Below are positions 1 to 8,854 of a stretch of 64,000 nt of DNA, one piece after another. This stretch comes from Planctomycetia bacterium (GTDB lineage Bacteria; Planctomycetota; Phycisphaerae; UBA1845; Fen-1342). Both the position numbers and the translations under genes were made by a program. The first letter of the stretch is position 1. Every line of letters begins with the position of its first letter. Where the stretch lies: contig CP054190.1 in assembly GCA_015709575.1 (NCBI GenBank), positions 1,116,001 through 1,180,000 on the forward strand. The letters run 5' to 3'. Below the pieces are notes generated by a model, which was not told the origin of the DNA, did no database searches, and worked only from the letters and a program-made list of their open reading frames with translations.

Positions 1-1752
1 GTGAGCGGCGGCGCGTCCGTGATCGCACGCTATCAGCGCGCCACGACAGTGACCGCCAACGCGGCCAGCAACTCGCTGGTACTGACCTTTTCGCAGCCCT
101 TCAACAACCACAACGGCGGCTGGATCGGCTTTGGCCCGGACGGCTACCTTTATGTCGCCAGCGGGGACGGCGGCAGCGCGAATGACCCTGGCAACCGTGC
201 CCAGGACATCACGAGCCAACTGCTGGGCAAAATCCTGCGCATCGACGTGGACGGCCCGGACAACATCGTCGGCAACGCGGACGACGACGAGTATCCCGCC
301 GACGCCACGCGCAATTACGCGCTGCCGCCGACGAACCCGTTTGTCGGCGTCACCGGCGATGATGAGATCTGGGCTTATGGCCTGCGGAATCCGTGGCGGT
401 GCAGCTTCGACCGCGCGACGGGCGACTTCTACATCGGCGACGTGGGGCAGGATGCGCAGGAGGAGCTGAACTTCCAGCCGGCTGGCGCCGCCGGCGGCCG
501 GAATTACGGGTGGCGCTGCATGGAAGGCACGGCCTGCACCGGGCTGACCGGCTGCACCTGCAATGCGCCGGCACTGACCATGCCGTTTCACACCTTCCCG
601 CATTCGGGCACTTCGCATTGCTCCGTCACCGGCGGCTATGTGTACCGCGGCTGCACGCTTCCGGCTCTGCAGGGCGCGTATTTCTTCGCGGATTACTGCT
701 CCAACCAGATATGGTCGCTGCGCTACAACGGCTCGGTTGTCAGTGACTTCCAGAATCGCACCGCCGAACTGGCGCCTGGCGGCGGGTTGTCGATCGCCTC
801 GATCACGTCGTTCGGCGAGGACGCCTATGGCGAGCTTTACATTTGCGACCAGGCCGGCGAGGTGTTCAAGATTCTGCCCGCGGGCGGCATCACGGATTGC
901 AACGCCAACGGCGTGAGCGACACCTGCGACCTGGTGCGCTTCCCGGTGCTGGATTGCAACGGCGACGGCCTGCTGGATTCCTGTGTTCCGCCGCCGCCAC
1001 CGCAGATTTCGCAGCAGCCGCAGAGCGTGGAGGCCTGCATCGGGGAGACGGTGCAGTTCAGCGTCACGGCGTCTGGAAGCGGGACACTCTCGTACCAGTG
1101 GAACAAGGGCGGCGCACCGATCGGCGGCGCGTCGAACAGCACGCTGAGCGTCGGGCCGATCACGCTGGCGGATGCGGGCAGCTATTCCTGCACCGTGACG
1201 GATGCATGCGGCAACGTCGTGAGTCAGACCGCGACGCTGACGGTGCTCTCCCCGCCGTCGATCAACGGGCATCCGCAGAGCGTATCGGTGTGCGACGGCG
1301 CCTCGGTCGTGCTGAGCGTGTCGGCCACCGGCGACGCGCTGGCTTATCAGTGGCGCAAGGGTGGCTCGGCGATGCCGGGCGAAAGTGGAACAACGCTGGT
1401 GCTGACACCGGCGAATTACGGCGACAACGGCACGTATGACGTGGTCGTGACGAACGCCTGCGGCACGGTGGTCAGCATGTCGGCGATCGTCGACGTCTAT
1501 CTGCGCAGCGATGCGAATTGCGACGGCGCCGTGAATAACTTCGACATCGACTTTTTTTCCGCGGGTGTACTTGATCCCACCTCGCCGACCGCTCCCGCCG
1601 CGTACCTGGCGCTGGGTGGCACGCAGGCCTGCTGGGATCAGCGCCTGTGCTGGGGCGACGGTAACTTTGACCTGATGTTCAATAATTTTGACATCGACCC
1701 GTTTGTGGCCTGTGTCGTCGCGCCGCCGCCGCCAGGGTTCTCGTGCCCGTAG
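1..1752 (+). CDS. PQQ-dependent sugar dehydrogenase-like secreted protein with Ig-like and dockerin-like domains (5' partial)
   Basis: The reading frame is open from the first base, and the first residues already belong to the catalytic domain, so the true start and signal peptide lie upstream. Residues about 1-290 resemble the soluble glucose/sorbosone dehydrogenase beta-propeller (GFGPDGYLYVASGDGG near 44, IWAYGLRNPWR near 122, IGDVGQD near 143), a family that oxidises sugars with PQQ in the periplasm or outside the cell. Two short DCNxxGxxD segments follow (about 297-325), then two Ig-like domains (about 335-418 and 420-498) containing SYQWNKGG and AYQWRKGG. The C-terminus (about 503-583) is a paired dockerin/EF-hand-like unit, NNFDIDFF then NNFDIDPFV. 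The substrate cannot be told from the sequence. The dockerin-like tail is shared with four other proteins in this window and suggests surface attachment or assembly (inference). Confidence 0.8.
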   Translation: MSGGASVIARYQRATTVTANAASNSLVLTFSQPFNNHNGGWIGFGPDGYLYVASGDGGSANDPGNRAQDITSQLLGKILRIDVDGPDNIVGNADDDEYPADATRNYALPPTNPFVGVTGDDEIWAYGLRNPWRCSFDRATGDFYIGDVGQDAQEELNFQPAGAAGGRNYGWRCMEGTACTGLTGCTCNAPALTMPFHTFPHSGTSHCSVTGGYVYRGCTLPALQGAYFFADYCSNQIWSLRYNGSVVSDFQNRTAELAPGGGLSIASITSFGEDAYGELYICDQAGEVFKILPAGGITDCNANGVSDTCDLVRFPVLDCNGDGLLDSCVPPPPPQISQQPQSVEACIGETVQFSVTASGSGTLSYQWNKGGAPIGGASNSTLSVGPITLADAGSYSCTVTDACGNVVSQTATLTVLSPPSINGHPQSVSVCDGASVVLSVSATGDALAYQWRKGGSAMPGESGTTLVLTPANYGDNGTYDVVVTNACGTVVSMSAIVDVYLRSDANCDGAVNNFDIDFFSAGVLDPTSPTAPAAYLALGGTQACWDQRLCWGDGNFDLMFNNFDIDPFVACVVAPPPPGFSCP

Positions 1753-1929
1753 GCCCACCAGGCCTGCTGTCACGCGAAGAGTGCGACGCGCAATTTGGTC
1801 TGGTTCCCGGTCCTCCGGAGGTTAGAATCGGTGCGAAGCGGCACGTCGGCAGGGATCCTGCCTCGGCCGTTCCGTCGTTCGACAGGTCAGGCTGCCGGAT
1901 GCGCAGCGGGCCTTGATCGGAGGGTCGTC

Positions 1930-3600
1930 ATGCACCGACCATTTCTCGTCACACTTGCCCTGCTGGGATCCATCGCGACCGTCGCCGGTGTCCGAACGGA
2001 AGTGGTCCTGCTGAGCGGTGATGAGTTCAATGACCCGGACGGCGTGGTGCTGGGCGGCAGGCCGGATGCGCCTTCGATCAATTCCTCCGGCACGATCGTC
2101 TTCACCGGGCCGATGGCGGTTCCGTTCTCCGGCCCGGTAATCGGCGTAGGCGTCCCGGGCAATGTTTCTATCATCGCGCGGGCGGGAATGCTGGACGATG
2201 ACATCGGGGATGATGCCACATTCGCATCCGTGTTGTCGGCCTCGCTCAGCGACGCCGGCGTCGGTCGGTTTCGAGCTGTTCTGTCGGGAACCGACCTGAC
2301 TCCGACAACGAACGAAGCGGCGTATCTCTGGGACAGTCAGATGGGGTATTCGGGCGTGCTGCGCGAGGGCGCGCAGGTCGCCGCAGGGATCGCCATGGGC
2401 ACGTTCGATGCCTGGCAGATTTCCAACCCCGCCGGCCAGGTGGCGCTTTTCAATCACCTGAGCGGTCCCGATGTCACGACCGAGAACGACGGCAGCGTCT
2501 GGCTGCTGACTGGCGGTACACCGACGCTCCTGTTGCGCGAGCAGGATCCAGCGCCGGGCGGCGGCACGATCCGGCTGATCGATCCGTTCTCAACGTGGAT
2601 CGATGACGGAGGGGCCGTTCTGATCCGGGCCACGCGATCGGGCCAGTCCCTCGCGGACTGGTGGCTTCATGACGGCGCGCTCCAGCCCATGCTGAGAGTT
2701 GGCGACGATGCCCCTGGGCTTCCAGGCACGGCCATCGCGCAGCTCGGTCCCGCGATGATCCGCAACGGGAACGTCATCCTCTCCGCCATGATCACCGGAC
2801 CGGGAGTGACAAGCGCGAACAACGACGTCGTATTTTTCGGTGCACCCGGCGCGCTGCAACCCATCGCGCGCGAAGGGGGCCCGCTGCCCGGCGAACCGAA
2901 CCTCCAACTCGTTTCGTTCACCGGCGCGGTGACCGGTGGCGGGCGATTCGGGTTCCTCTGTCAATTCAGCGGTCCGGACGTAACGGATGCGAACGACACC
3001 GCGGTTCTGATCGCCACGCCGACGCAGCGCGTGCTCTGGCTGCGCGAAGGGGATCCGGCGGTCGGCCTGGGGCAGGGGGTACGATTCGGCGACTTCATCC
3101 AGTATCCCCTGCGATTGAACCACAACGGCGAGGCGCTTCTGGTGGCGCCGACCGGTCCCTATTCAGAGGCGCCGCTTACGCGCAACAGCATCTGGGCAAC
3201 GGATGCGCATGACGATTGGCACCCAGTCCTGGTCGATCGCCAGGTGCTCGAATTGCGGCCGGGCGACACGCGCACGATCGGGTCGGTTGCCTCGACGGCT
3301 TTTTCATCACGCAGCCCGGCGCGACCGATGAACGAGCACGGTCAACTGGCGCTCGTGGTCTCATTCGTGGACGGCAGCCACGGGGTTTTGCGGCACACGG
3401 TGTACCCGCGAGGCGACATGAACTGCGACCGACGGCTGGACCTGTTTGACATCGATCCGTTTGTGCTGGCGTTTGTGGACGCCGATGCGTACGCCGCCGC
3501 GTTCCCGGATTGCAGCCGTCTGAACGGCGACGTCAATCGGGATGGTGCGTTCAACGGGTTTGACATCGATCCGTTCGTTGACCTGATCGTCGGAAATTGA
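1930..3600 (+). CDS. Secreted repeat protein with C-terminal dockerin-like pair
   Basis: The 556-residue protein starts at ATG 1930, which directly begins a signal peptide (MHRPFLVTLALLGSIATVAG). An upstream extension to 1795 would bury this signal and is rejected. The body consists of degenerate tandem units of about 65 residues. Each has an (I/L/M)NxxG-type beta strand (INSSGTIVF, LNHNGEALL, MNEHGQLAL) followed by a (S/T)GPxVTxxND segment (GPDVTTEND, GPGVTSANND, GPDVTDAND). This pattern suits a beta-propeller-like secreted protein; no enzymatic motif is visible. The C-terminus carries two FDIDPFV repeats about 38 residues apart. A possible -10 box (TAGAAT, 1823-1828) lies upstream. The function is unknown. 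Confidence 0.75.
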   Translation: MHRPFLVTLALLGSIATVAGVRTEVVLLSGDEFNDPDGVVLGGRPDAPSINSSGTIVFTGPMAVPFSGPVIGVGVPGNVSIIARAGMLDDDIGDDATFASVLSASLSDAGVGRFRAVLSGTDLTPTTNEAAYLWDSQMGYSGVLREGAQVAAGIAMGTFDAWQISNPAGQVALFNHLSGPDVTTENDGSVWLLTGGTPTLLLREQDPAPGGGTIRLIDPFSTWIDDGGAVLIRATRSGQSLADWWLHDGALQPMLRVGDDAPGLPGTAIAQLGPAMIRNGNVILSAMITGPGVTSANNDVVFFGAPGALQPIAREGGPLPGEPNLQLVSFTGAVTGGGRFGFLCQFSGPDVTDANDTAVLIATPTQRVLWLREGDPAVGLGQGVRFGDFIQYPLRLNHNGEALLVAPTGPYSEAPLTRNSIWATDAHDDWHPVLVDRQVLELRPGDTRTIGSVASTAFSSRSPARPMNEHGQLALVVSFVDGSHGVLRHTVYPRGDMNCDRRLDLFDIDPFVLAFVDADAYAAAFPDCSRLNGDVNRDGAFNGFDIDPFVDLIVGN

Positions 3601-3659
3601 GGTTGGCGAGCCGGCGCGATGTGCAACGGAAACCGCGCACGGCCGCCCTTTGCCTCAAG

Positions 3660-3689
3660 TTGACACTCTCTTAGGCCGTCCGATACAGT
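3660..3689 (+). promoter_or_regulatory. Sigma70-type promoter of the GT2 gene
   Basis: TTGACA (3660-3665) and TACAGT (3684-3689) are separated by 18 bases. Transcription would start near 3696, about 39 bases before the TTG start at 3735. The -35 box matches consensus perfectly. Confidence 0.65.
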
Positions 3690-3734
3690 CCCGCGTTGGT
3701 GCGGTACCTGCAACTGTCCTGAGGGTTCCTCCGC

Positions 3735-5390
3735 TTGCCTTCCGTCGGCGAAGTCGTTTGCCTCATCGGTTTCGTTCTGCTGATGCTAGCCCCGTCGGTG
3801 TACGGGCTTCATCTGTACGTGCTGCTGGTCCTTACCCAGTGGCGGCAGCGGGAAGTCCGGGCGCGGCAGGCGAAAGCCATCGCCGATTTCCAGGCCCGCA
3901 CGCCCGACCGCGATTGGCCGCTGGTCACAACGCAAATCCCTCTCTATAACGAGCTTACGGTCGCAAGGCGGATCATTCTGGCGGTGGCGGCGATCGAGTA
4001 CCCGCGCGGGCGACACGAAATTCAGGTTCTCGACGACAGCGATGACGACACCCGCCGCATTGTTGATGAAACTGTGGCCGAGTTGCTCGCCGCGGGGCAT
4101 GACATCCGCGTCATTCGGCGGCCGACCCGTGAGCACTTCAAGGCCGGTGCGTTGGAGCACGGCTTGCGGTTGGCGCGGGGCGAATACATCGCCGTCTTTG
4201 ACGCCGACTTTGTGCCGCAGCCTGGCTTTCTCCGGCGCATGATTCCACTGATCGTCGCCCGCCCCGAGGCGGGCTGCGTGCAGGGCCGCTGGGGGCATTT
4301 GAACGCCGACGAATCCTGGGTGACGTCCGGTCTGAGCCTGGGCATGAACGGGCATTTTGCGGTGGAGCAGCCCGGCCGCGCCTGGAGCGGTTTTCTGCTG
4401 AACTTCAACGGCACCGGCGGCGTCTGGCGGCGCGCCGCGATTGAAGATCCGCGCGTCGGCGGCTGGAGCGGCGACACGATCACCGAGGATCTCGATCTGT
4501 CCTATCGCGCTCAGTTGGCGGGATGGCAGGTCGAGTACACGATGGACGAGTGTTGCCCTGCGGAGGTGCCGTCGGATGTCGACGCGGTCAAGACGCAGCA
4601 GCGGCGCTGGGCGACCGGCTCGATCCAGACGGCTCGCAAGCTCCTGCCGACCGTATGGCGTTCGCCCCTGACGATCGCGCAGAAGCTCGAAGCGACGATT
4701 CATCTCACATCGTACTGCGTTTCCGTGTTCATGCTGCTGATGGCGGGACTGGGACAATTGTTGCTGCTGGGCGTTTCGCGAGAAGTGGCGGCGCCATTCC
4801 TCGGCTGGACCTGGGGAATCGTGCTGATGGCCACGCTGGCGCCGATCACCGCGTACGCGTACTCGGCCTATATGCTGGGGGAGGGACTGGTCAGTCCATT
4901 GCGCGTGCTGCGATTGATGGTGTTGGGAATGGGGCTGGCGGTCAACAACACGTTCGCCGTAATTGTGGGTTTGCTCACGCGCGGCGGGACGTTCGTCCGC
5001 ACGCCCAAGTCCGGGCGCGTCGATGCTCCGTCCGCGACTTCCGTTTTGCCGACGGCCGCGGCCCACGCGGTGCGGCCGGCCGCGTCGCGCCCGGTCTACG
5101 CCGCCATTCGCTCGCAGTTGTACCTGCTGGAGTTGGTGCTGGGGGTCTTCTGCCTCGTGCAGGTGGCCTGGCTGCTGACCATCCATCCAAACGTCGGCGC
5201 GGCCGTGTTCATGAGCTTGTACGCCACCGGGTTTCTGCTGCTCGGCTGGTCTTCTCGGCCACGGAACCTCGTGCGAAATGCCGAGCTGAGTACAAGCTCC
5301 GTGCACGCTCGCTCGGCGCAGACGTCCGGTGCAGCCGCGGCGGCTTCCGCCCCGGCGGGTGCGACCGTGTCGCTGCCAGCCGCGGAATAG
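3735..5390 (+). CDS. Membrane glycosyltransferase family 2, cellulose synthase-like
   Basis: This is a processive-type GT2 enzyme of 551 residues in the inner membrane. An N-terminal membrane helix (about 6-30) precedes the catalytic domain, which shows TQIPLYNE near 70, DDSDDDT near 100, FDADF near 154, TEDLDLSYR near 250 and QQRRW near 287. That is the D,D,D,QxxRW pattern of cellulose synthase-like and glucomannan-synthase-like enzymes. Four or five further membrane helices follow (about 330-440 and 465-510). The TTG start at 3735 is chosen because the next start (ATG 3783) would cut the N-terminal helix; GAGGG lies about 10 bases upstream. The sugar and product are unknown. No BcsB, BcsC or PilZ partner is nearby, so a cellulose function is not claimed. 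Confidence 0.85.
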   Translation: MPSVGEVVCLIGFVLLMLAPSVYGLHLYVLLVLTQWRQREVRARQAKAIADFQARTPDRDWPLVTTQIPLYNELTVARRIILAVAAIEYPRGRHEIQVLDDSDDDTRRIVDETVAELLAAGHDIRVIRRPTREHFKAGALEHGLRLARGEYIAVFDADFVPQPGFLRRMIPLIVARPEAGCVQGRWGHLNADESWVTSGLSLGMNGHFAVEQPGRAWSGFLLNFNGTGGVWRRAAIEDPRVGGWSGDTITEDLDLSYRAQLAGWQVEYTMDECCPAEVPSDVDAVKTQQRRWATGSIQTARKLLPTVWRSPLTIAQKLEATIHLTSYCVSVFMLLMAGLGQLLLLGVSREVAAPFLGWTWGIVLMATLAPITAYAYSAYMLGEGLVSPLRVLRLMVLGMGLAVNNTFAVIVGLLTRGGTFVRTPKSGRVDAPSATSVLPTAAAHAVRPAASRPVYAAIRSQLYLLELVLGVFCLVQVAWLLTIHPNVGAAVFMSLYATGFLLLGWSSRPRNLVRNAELSTSSVHARSAQTSGAAAAASAPAGATVSLPAAE

Positions 5391-5605
5391 CGCGAACCGG
5401 CGCGACTCGCGGGGATTTCACCTTTTTTGTTACTTGTCACGCCCGCTTCCTGGACGCTGCGACCGGGCGGCTCGTGCGGACCGGCCGCGCGCTCGCGGCG
5501 CGCGGGTATGATTCTTCGCGAACAAGGCCGGTGCGATGACCGCCGGTTCGAATCCGGCTTGCAGGCGCGTTGCCCCGTGTGTTGCCCCTGCCCTGAAGGA
5601 ATGCC

Positions 5606-6865
5606 ATGGCCGCTGAATTTCTGAACCTGCCGCTCTCCGCGGCTGATCCGCAAATGGCGCGGGTGCTGGCCGCGGAGGAGGAGCGCCAGGCCCACACGCT
5701 CGAGCTGATCGCCTCCGAAAACCACGTTTCGCGCGCGGTGCGCGAGGCGGCCGGGTCAGTCTTCACGAACAAGTATGCCGAGGGGTATCCCTCGAAGCGA
5801 TACTACGGCGGCTGCATCAACATGGACGCGGTCGAGGACGCGGCGCGCGAGCGGGCGTGTCGCCTGTTTGGGGCTGAGCATGCGAACGTGCAGCCGCATT
5901 CCGGCAGCCAGGCGAATACGGCGGTGCTCATGGCGACGCTTCGCCCCGGCGACACGATCCTGTCGATGGATCTTGCGCATGGCGGGCACCTGACGCACGG
6001 ATTGAAGGTCAATTTCAGCGGCGCGCTGTTCAACATCGTGCATTACGGCGTGGACCGCCAGACGGAACGGGTGGACATGGCCGAGGTCCGCCGTCTGGCG
6101 CGCGAGCATCGGCCGCGCCTGATCATCGCCGGTTTTTCCGCCTATTCGCGGCGGCTCGATTTTGACGCATTCGCCGAGATTGCGCGGGAGGTCGGCGCCA
6201 AGCTGATGGCCGACATCGCGCATGTGGCCGGCCTGGTGGCGGCCGGGCTGTATCCGACCTCGATCGGCCGGGCGGACTTCACGACGACCACGACGCACAA
6301 GACGCTGCGAGGTCCGCGCGGCGGCATGATCCTGTGCAATTCCGCGGACGCGGCGCTGGTGGACAAGTGGATTTTTCCGGGCACACAGGGCGGCCCGCTG
6401 ATGCACATCGTGCTCGCCAAGGCCGTGGCATTCGGCGAGGCGCTGCGGCCGGAGTTCAAGGAGTACCAGCGCGCCACGCTCGACAATGCCCGCGCGCTGG
6501 CCGAGGCGCTCACGGCACGCCGCTACCGCCTGGTCTCGGGTGGGACGGATAACCACCTGATGCTGCTCGATCTGCGCAGCGTTCACCCCGACCTGACCGG
6601 CAAGCAGGCGGAAGCGTGGCTCGAGCAGGCCGGGGTCATCGTGAACAAGAACATGATCCCGTTTGACGAGCGCAAGCCGACGCTGACGTCCGGCCTGCGG
6701 CTCGGCACGCCGGCGTTGACTACCCGCGGCATGAACGCACAGTCGATGGTGCGTGTGGCTGCGCTGATCGACGAAGCGCTTGCCAGCGCCGGGGATGAGG
6801 CCGTGCTTTCGCGGGTGCGCGGCGCGGTGCGCGAGCTGTGCGGCCAGTATCCGCTGCCGCATTGA
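5606..6865 (+). CDS. glyA: Serine hydroxymethyltransferase
   Basis: This cytosolic PLP enzyme interconverts serine and glycine with tetrahydrofolate and supplies one-carbon units. At 419 residues it has the normal family length. Visible hallmarks are LELIASEN (33-40), [14 protein letters not shown] (57-70), the HSGSQAN segment near 98, and [15 protein letters not shown] with the PLP-binding lysine at 232. GAAGGA lies 5 bases before ATG 5606. The 215-base leader has a TATGAT box (5507-5512) and a perfect hairpin at 5542-5558 (GCCGG, loop TTCGAAT, CCGGC) that looks like a tRNA T-arm, but no complete tRNA can be folded around it. Confidence 0.97.
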   Translation: MAAEFLNLPLSAADPQMARVLAAEEERQAHTLELIASENHVSRAVREAAGSVFTNKYAEGYPSKRYYGGCINMDAVEDAARERACRLFGAEHANVQPHSGSQANTAVLMATLRPGDTILSMDLAHGGHLTHGLKVNFSGALFNIVHYGVDRQTERVDMAEVRRLAREHRPRLIIAGFSAYSRRLDFDAFAEIAREVGAKLMADIAHVAGLVAAGLYPTSIGRADFTTTTTHKTLRGPRGGMILCNSADAALVDKWIFPGTQGGPLMHIVLAKAVAFGEALRPEFKEYQRATLDNARALAEALTARRYRLVSGGTDNHLMLLDLRSVHPDLTGKQAEAWLEQAGVIVNKNMIPFDERKPTLTSGLRLGTPALTTRGMNAQSMVRVAALIDEALASAGDEAVLSRVRGAVRELCGQYPLPH

Positions 6866-6954
6866 CACGACCGCGACCGACAGGGCGCTGCAGTGAGTGC
6901 GCCGCGGATGGCGCACGGGACCGGACGCGCGGCGTTCCAGCGGGGAGTGAACCG

Positions 6955-7626
6955 TTGCAGCGACTTCGACCGATGGTGTCCCGTTGCGCTGGTGCGCCGG
7001 CGATGCAACTTGGCATCTTGGCGCTGCTCGCCATGGTCGCCGGGTGCGGCACGGGGGGCGCGCGACTGGACTTCGCCGCGCTCGATTATCGCACGATCGA
7101 TCCGCCGGCCGCGAAGTTCACGACACTTCGTCCGGATCGCTGCTACTGGTGGCAGGAGGATGACGGGCGGGTCGTCGTGGCCATGCAGCACTACGGGCCG
7201 TCGCTGCTCTTCGGCAAGGCGGGCGACTTTCTGTTTCAGCTTTCGCTGGACCTGGAAGGGTTGCCGGCCGGGCGGGCGCGGGATTTCGTCGTCGAACGTC
7301 GCGAGCTGCGGGCGTTGGCGCGGCTGGGCCCGGCACAGGTGCGGTTCACCTCGTTGCGCGGGATCGTGGCGCTGTATCGCGAACGGAACAACCGGCTGCG
7401 CGGCACGTTTCGGCTGCTGGTGGCCCGCGACGTCAGCCAGATCCTGGGCGGCTGGGGCCGTGCGTCCAACGTGCTGATCCTCGGCGAATTCACGGCCGTG
7501 TGCGACGCCGAGCGCGGGCGCGCGATTCGTGACGCGACCGAATCGCAGGGGTGGGATCGTGAACCGGCGGAGGGCGCGGTGATTCAGATCGAGCCGGTCG
7601 AGGCATTTACGCCGCGGGGCGACTGA
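6955..7626 (+). CDS. Conserved hypothetical lipoprotein
   Basis: A TTG start at 6955 is preferred because GGGGAG (6942-6947) lies 7 bases upstream, and because the product then begins with a normal lipoprotein signal: two arginines, a hydrophobic stretch (LGILALLAMVAG), and a lipobox cysteine at residue 31 in LAMVAGC. ATG 6973 or 7003 are alternatives. The mature part (about 190 residues) contains aromatic and charged stretches (CYWWQEDDGR, ARDFVVERRELRAL) and no recognised catalytic motif. It is predicted to sit in the outer or inner membrane facing the periplasm. The function is unknown. It ends convergently with the PEP-CTERM gene. Confidence 0.6.
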   Translation: MQRLRPMVSRCAGAPAMQLGILALLAMVAGCGTGGARLDFAALDYRTIDPPAAKFTTLRPDRCYWWQEDDGRVVVAMQHYGPSLLFGKAGDFLFQLSLDLEGLPAGRARDFVVERRELRALARLGPAQVRFTSLRGIVALYRERNNRLRGTFRLLVARDVSQILGGWGRASNVLILGEFTAVCDAERGRAIRDATESQGWDREPAEGAVIQIEPVEAFTPRGD

Positions 7627-7667
7627 CGGAATCGGGCGATCGGGCGTCGATCCACCGGGAATGAAAC

Positions 7668-7701
7668 GAGAGCGCGACGTGCTTTCACACGCCGCGCTCT
7701 C
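7668..7701. terminator. Possible bidirectional terminator hairpin
   Basis: GAGAGCGCG (7668-7676) pairs perfectly with CGCGCTCTC (7693-7701) across a 16-base loop, in the gap between two convergent genes. There is no clear T-run. Confidence 0.4.
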
Positions 7702-7791
7702 TGAGGCGTCCATCGCGCTTGGGAAGCTATCACCGCGCCGTCCGTGGCGGGCGGCGCCGCGGATTCGCGGCGCGTGTCGAATGGACGAGAA

Positions 7792-8496
7792 TCAACGTCG
7801 GCGACGCATCCAGGCCCCGACGCCGCCGAGAGCCAGCAGGCCGAGCGAGGTCGGCTCGGGGATCAGCGTGACCTGGTCCTGCTTGTTCGGGTGCGTCAGT
7901 GCGACCAGGCCCGGCGTGGTGTAGTTCGGATCGCCGTTCAGTTCACCCAGCCAGGTCTTGGCCATGTCCACCCACGAGGCGCTGTCGTTCTCTCGGAACG
8001 CTCCGCCATCGAGGTTCAGGCCATCGTCGTAGACGATTTCCCAGATGGCGACCTGGAACGCGGCGGCCTTGTCGCGCTGCTGGCTGGTCGTACCGGTGAA
8101 AATGCTCGCGTGGCGGCGGGCCCAGAGCTCGCCGATCAATGCGGCCTTGGCCGAGCCCATCGGGCCGTTGACGCCCGGTCCGCCGGTGCCCGTACCGGGC
8201 AGCGGGCCGTTGCCGAGCGGGACGATGCTGAACAGCACGCCGTCGCCGACACCTTGTCCGAGTTCGATGCAGAACGACTGGAACAGGCCGAGGTCGGTGT
8301 CACCGCCCGGAACGGTCTGCCAGTTGAACACGCCGGCGGTGGTCTCGTCGTTGTTGCCGTTCAGGACGTAATCAAAGTCGCCGCGGCTCGGGCTGATGTT
8401 GATGAAGTCAGCCTTCACGGTCGCGGCCGACGCCATCGCGGCCGAAGCGCTGAGCACGAGCGTCGCGACCGCGTGCTTCCAAGTGAACTTCCGCAT
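7792..8496 (-). CDS. PEP-CTERM sorting-domain protein
   Basis: This is a secreted protein of 234 residues. An N-terminal signal peptide (about 1-24, ending AMASA) and a C-terminal PEP-CTERM module are present: PEPTSLGLLALGGVGAWM followed by RRRR (213-234). That module is the Pro-Glu-Pro, hydrophobic helix, basic tail signal recognised by exosortase-type enzymes in the inner membrane. The middle part contains two Trp-rich segments (VFNWQTV, AIWEIVYDDG) and one Cys (FCIELG), as in many PEP-CTERM proteins of unknown role. GGAGGAGAGAG lies directly upstream of the ATG. A TTGAAG/TAGAAC promoter is visible further upstream. It is the only PEP-CTERM protein in the window, whereas five other secreted proteins use a dockerin-like tail. 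Confidence 0.9.
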   Translation of the reverse strand: MRKFTWKHAVATLVLSASAAMASAATVKADFINISPSRGDFDYVLNGNNDETTAGVFNWQTVPGGDTDLGLFQSFCIELGQGVGDGVLFSIVPLGNGPLPGTGTGGPGVNGPMGSAKAALIGELWARRHASIFTGTTSQQRDKAAAFQVAIWEIVYDDGLNLDGGAFRENDSASWVDMAKTWLGELNGDPNYTTPGLVALTHPNKQDQVTLIPEPTSLGLLALGGVGAWMRRRR

Positions 8497-8854
8497 GATC
8501 TCTCTCCTCCTCGGATGCAGGGCCGGTGCACCCCTCCAGGTGCCGCCGCCCCTTCCCCCCGGAACTCCTCGAGCCGGAAACGCCCGCTGCGTCGCTCGGC
8601 GTTGGGTTCTAGGTGGCAGGTCTCAGCGACTTCAATGCCCCCGGCGCGCACGAACGCCGGGTGCTGATACAAGTTGCGGAATCCGTCATTGACCTGATCT
8701 GTTTGCGGAACGCGCTCGAAAAACCGGTCGAAAATGAGGCGGCGGGCGGTGGGTTGAATTCTCGCTCGCACCCATTTCCGGGCGTACACTGGCGCGTCCT
8801 GATTGCGACCGCGGCATTCGGTGTCGCGGGGTCCCGGTGTGGAGAGCGGCGCAC
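8497..8854. other. Intergenic region between divergent PEP-CTERM gene and murQ
   Basis: These 358 bases lie between two divergent starts. The stretch holds the ribosome binding sites of both genes (GGAGGAGAGAG for the minus gene, GGAGAG at 8841-8846 for murQ) and a minus-strand promoter. An 88-codon plus-strand frame (8613-8879) has no recognisable protein character and is not called. Confidence 0.6.
8606..8635 (-). promoter_or_regulatory. Candidate promoter of the PEP-CTERM gene
   Basis: On the minus strand TTGAAG (8635-8630) and TAGAAC (8611-8606) are spaced by 18 bases. The leader to the ATG would be about 100 bases. Confidence 0.45.

Noticed and set aside
5440..5575. Complete tRNA (possibly tRNA-Sec) around the T-arm-like hairpin
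   Set aside because: No 5' partner for the would-be acceptor 3' strand (TTGCAGG), and no anticodon or D-arm with the right spacing.
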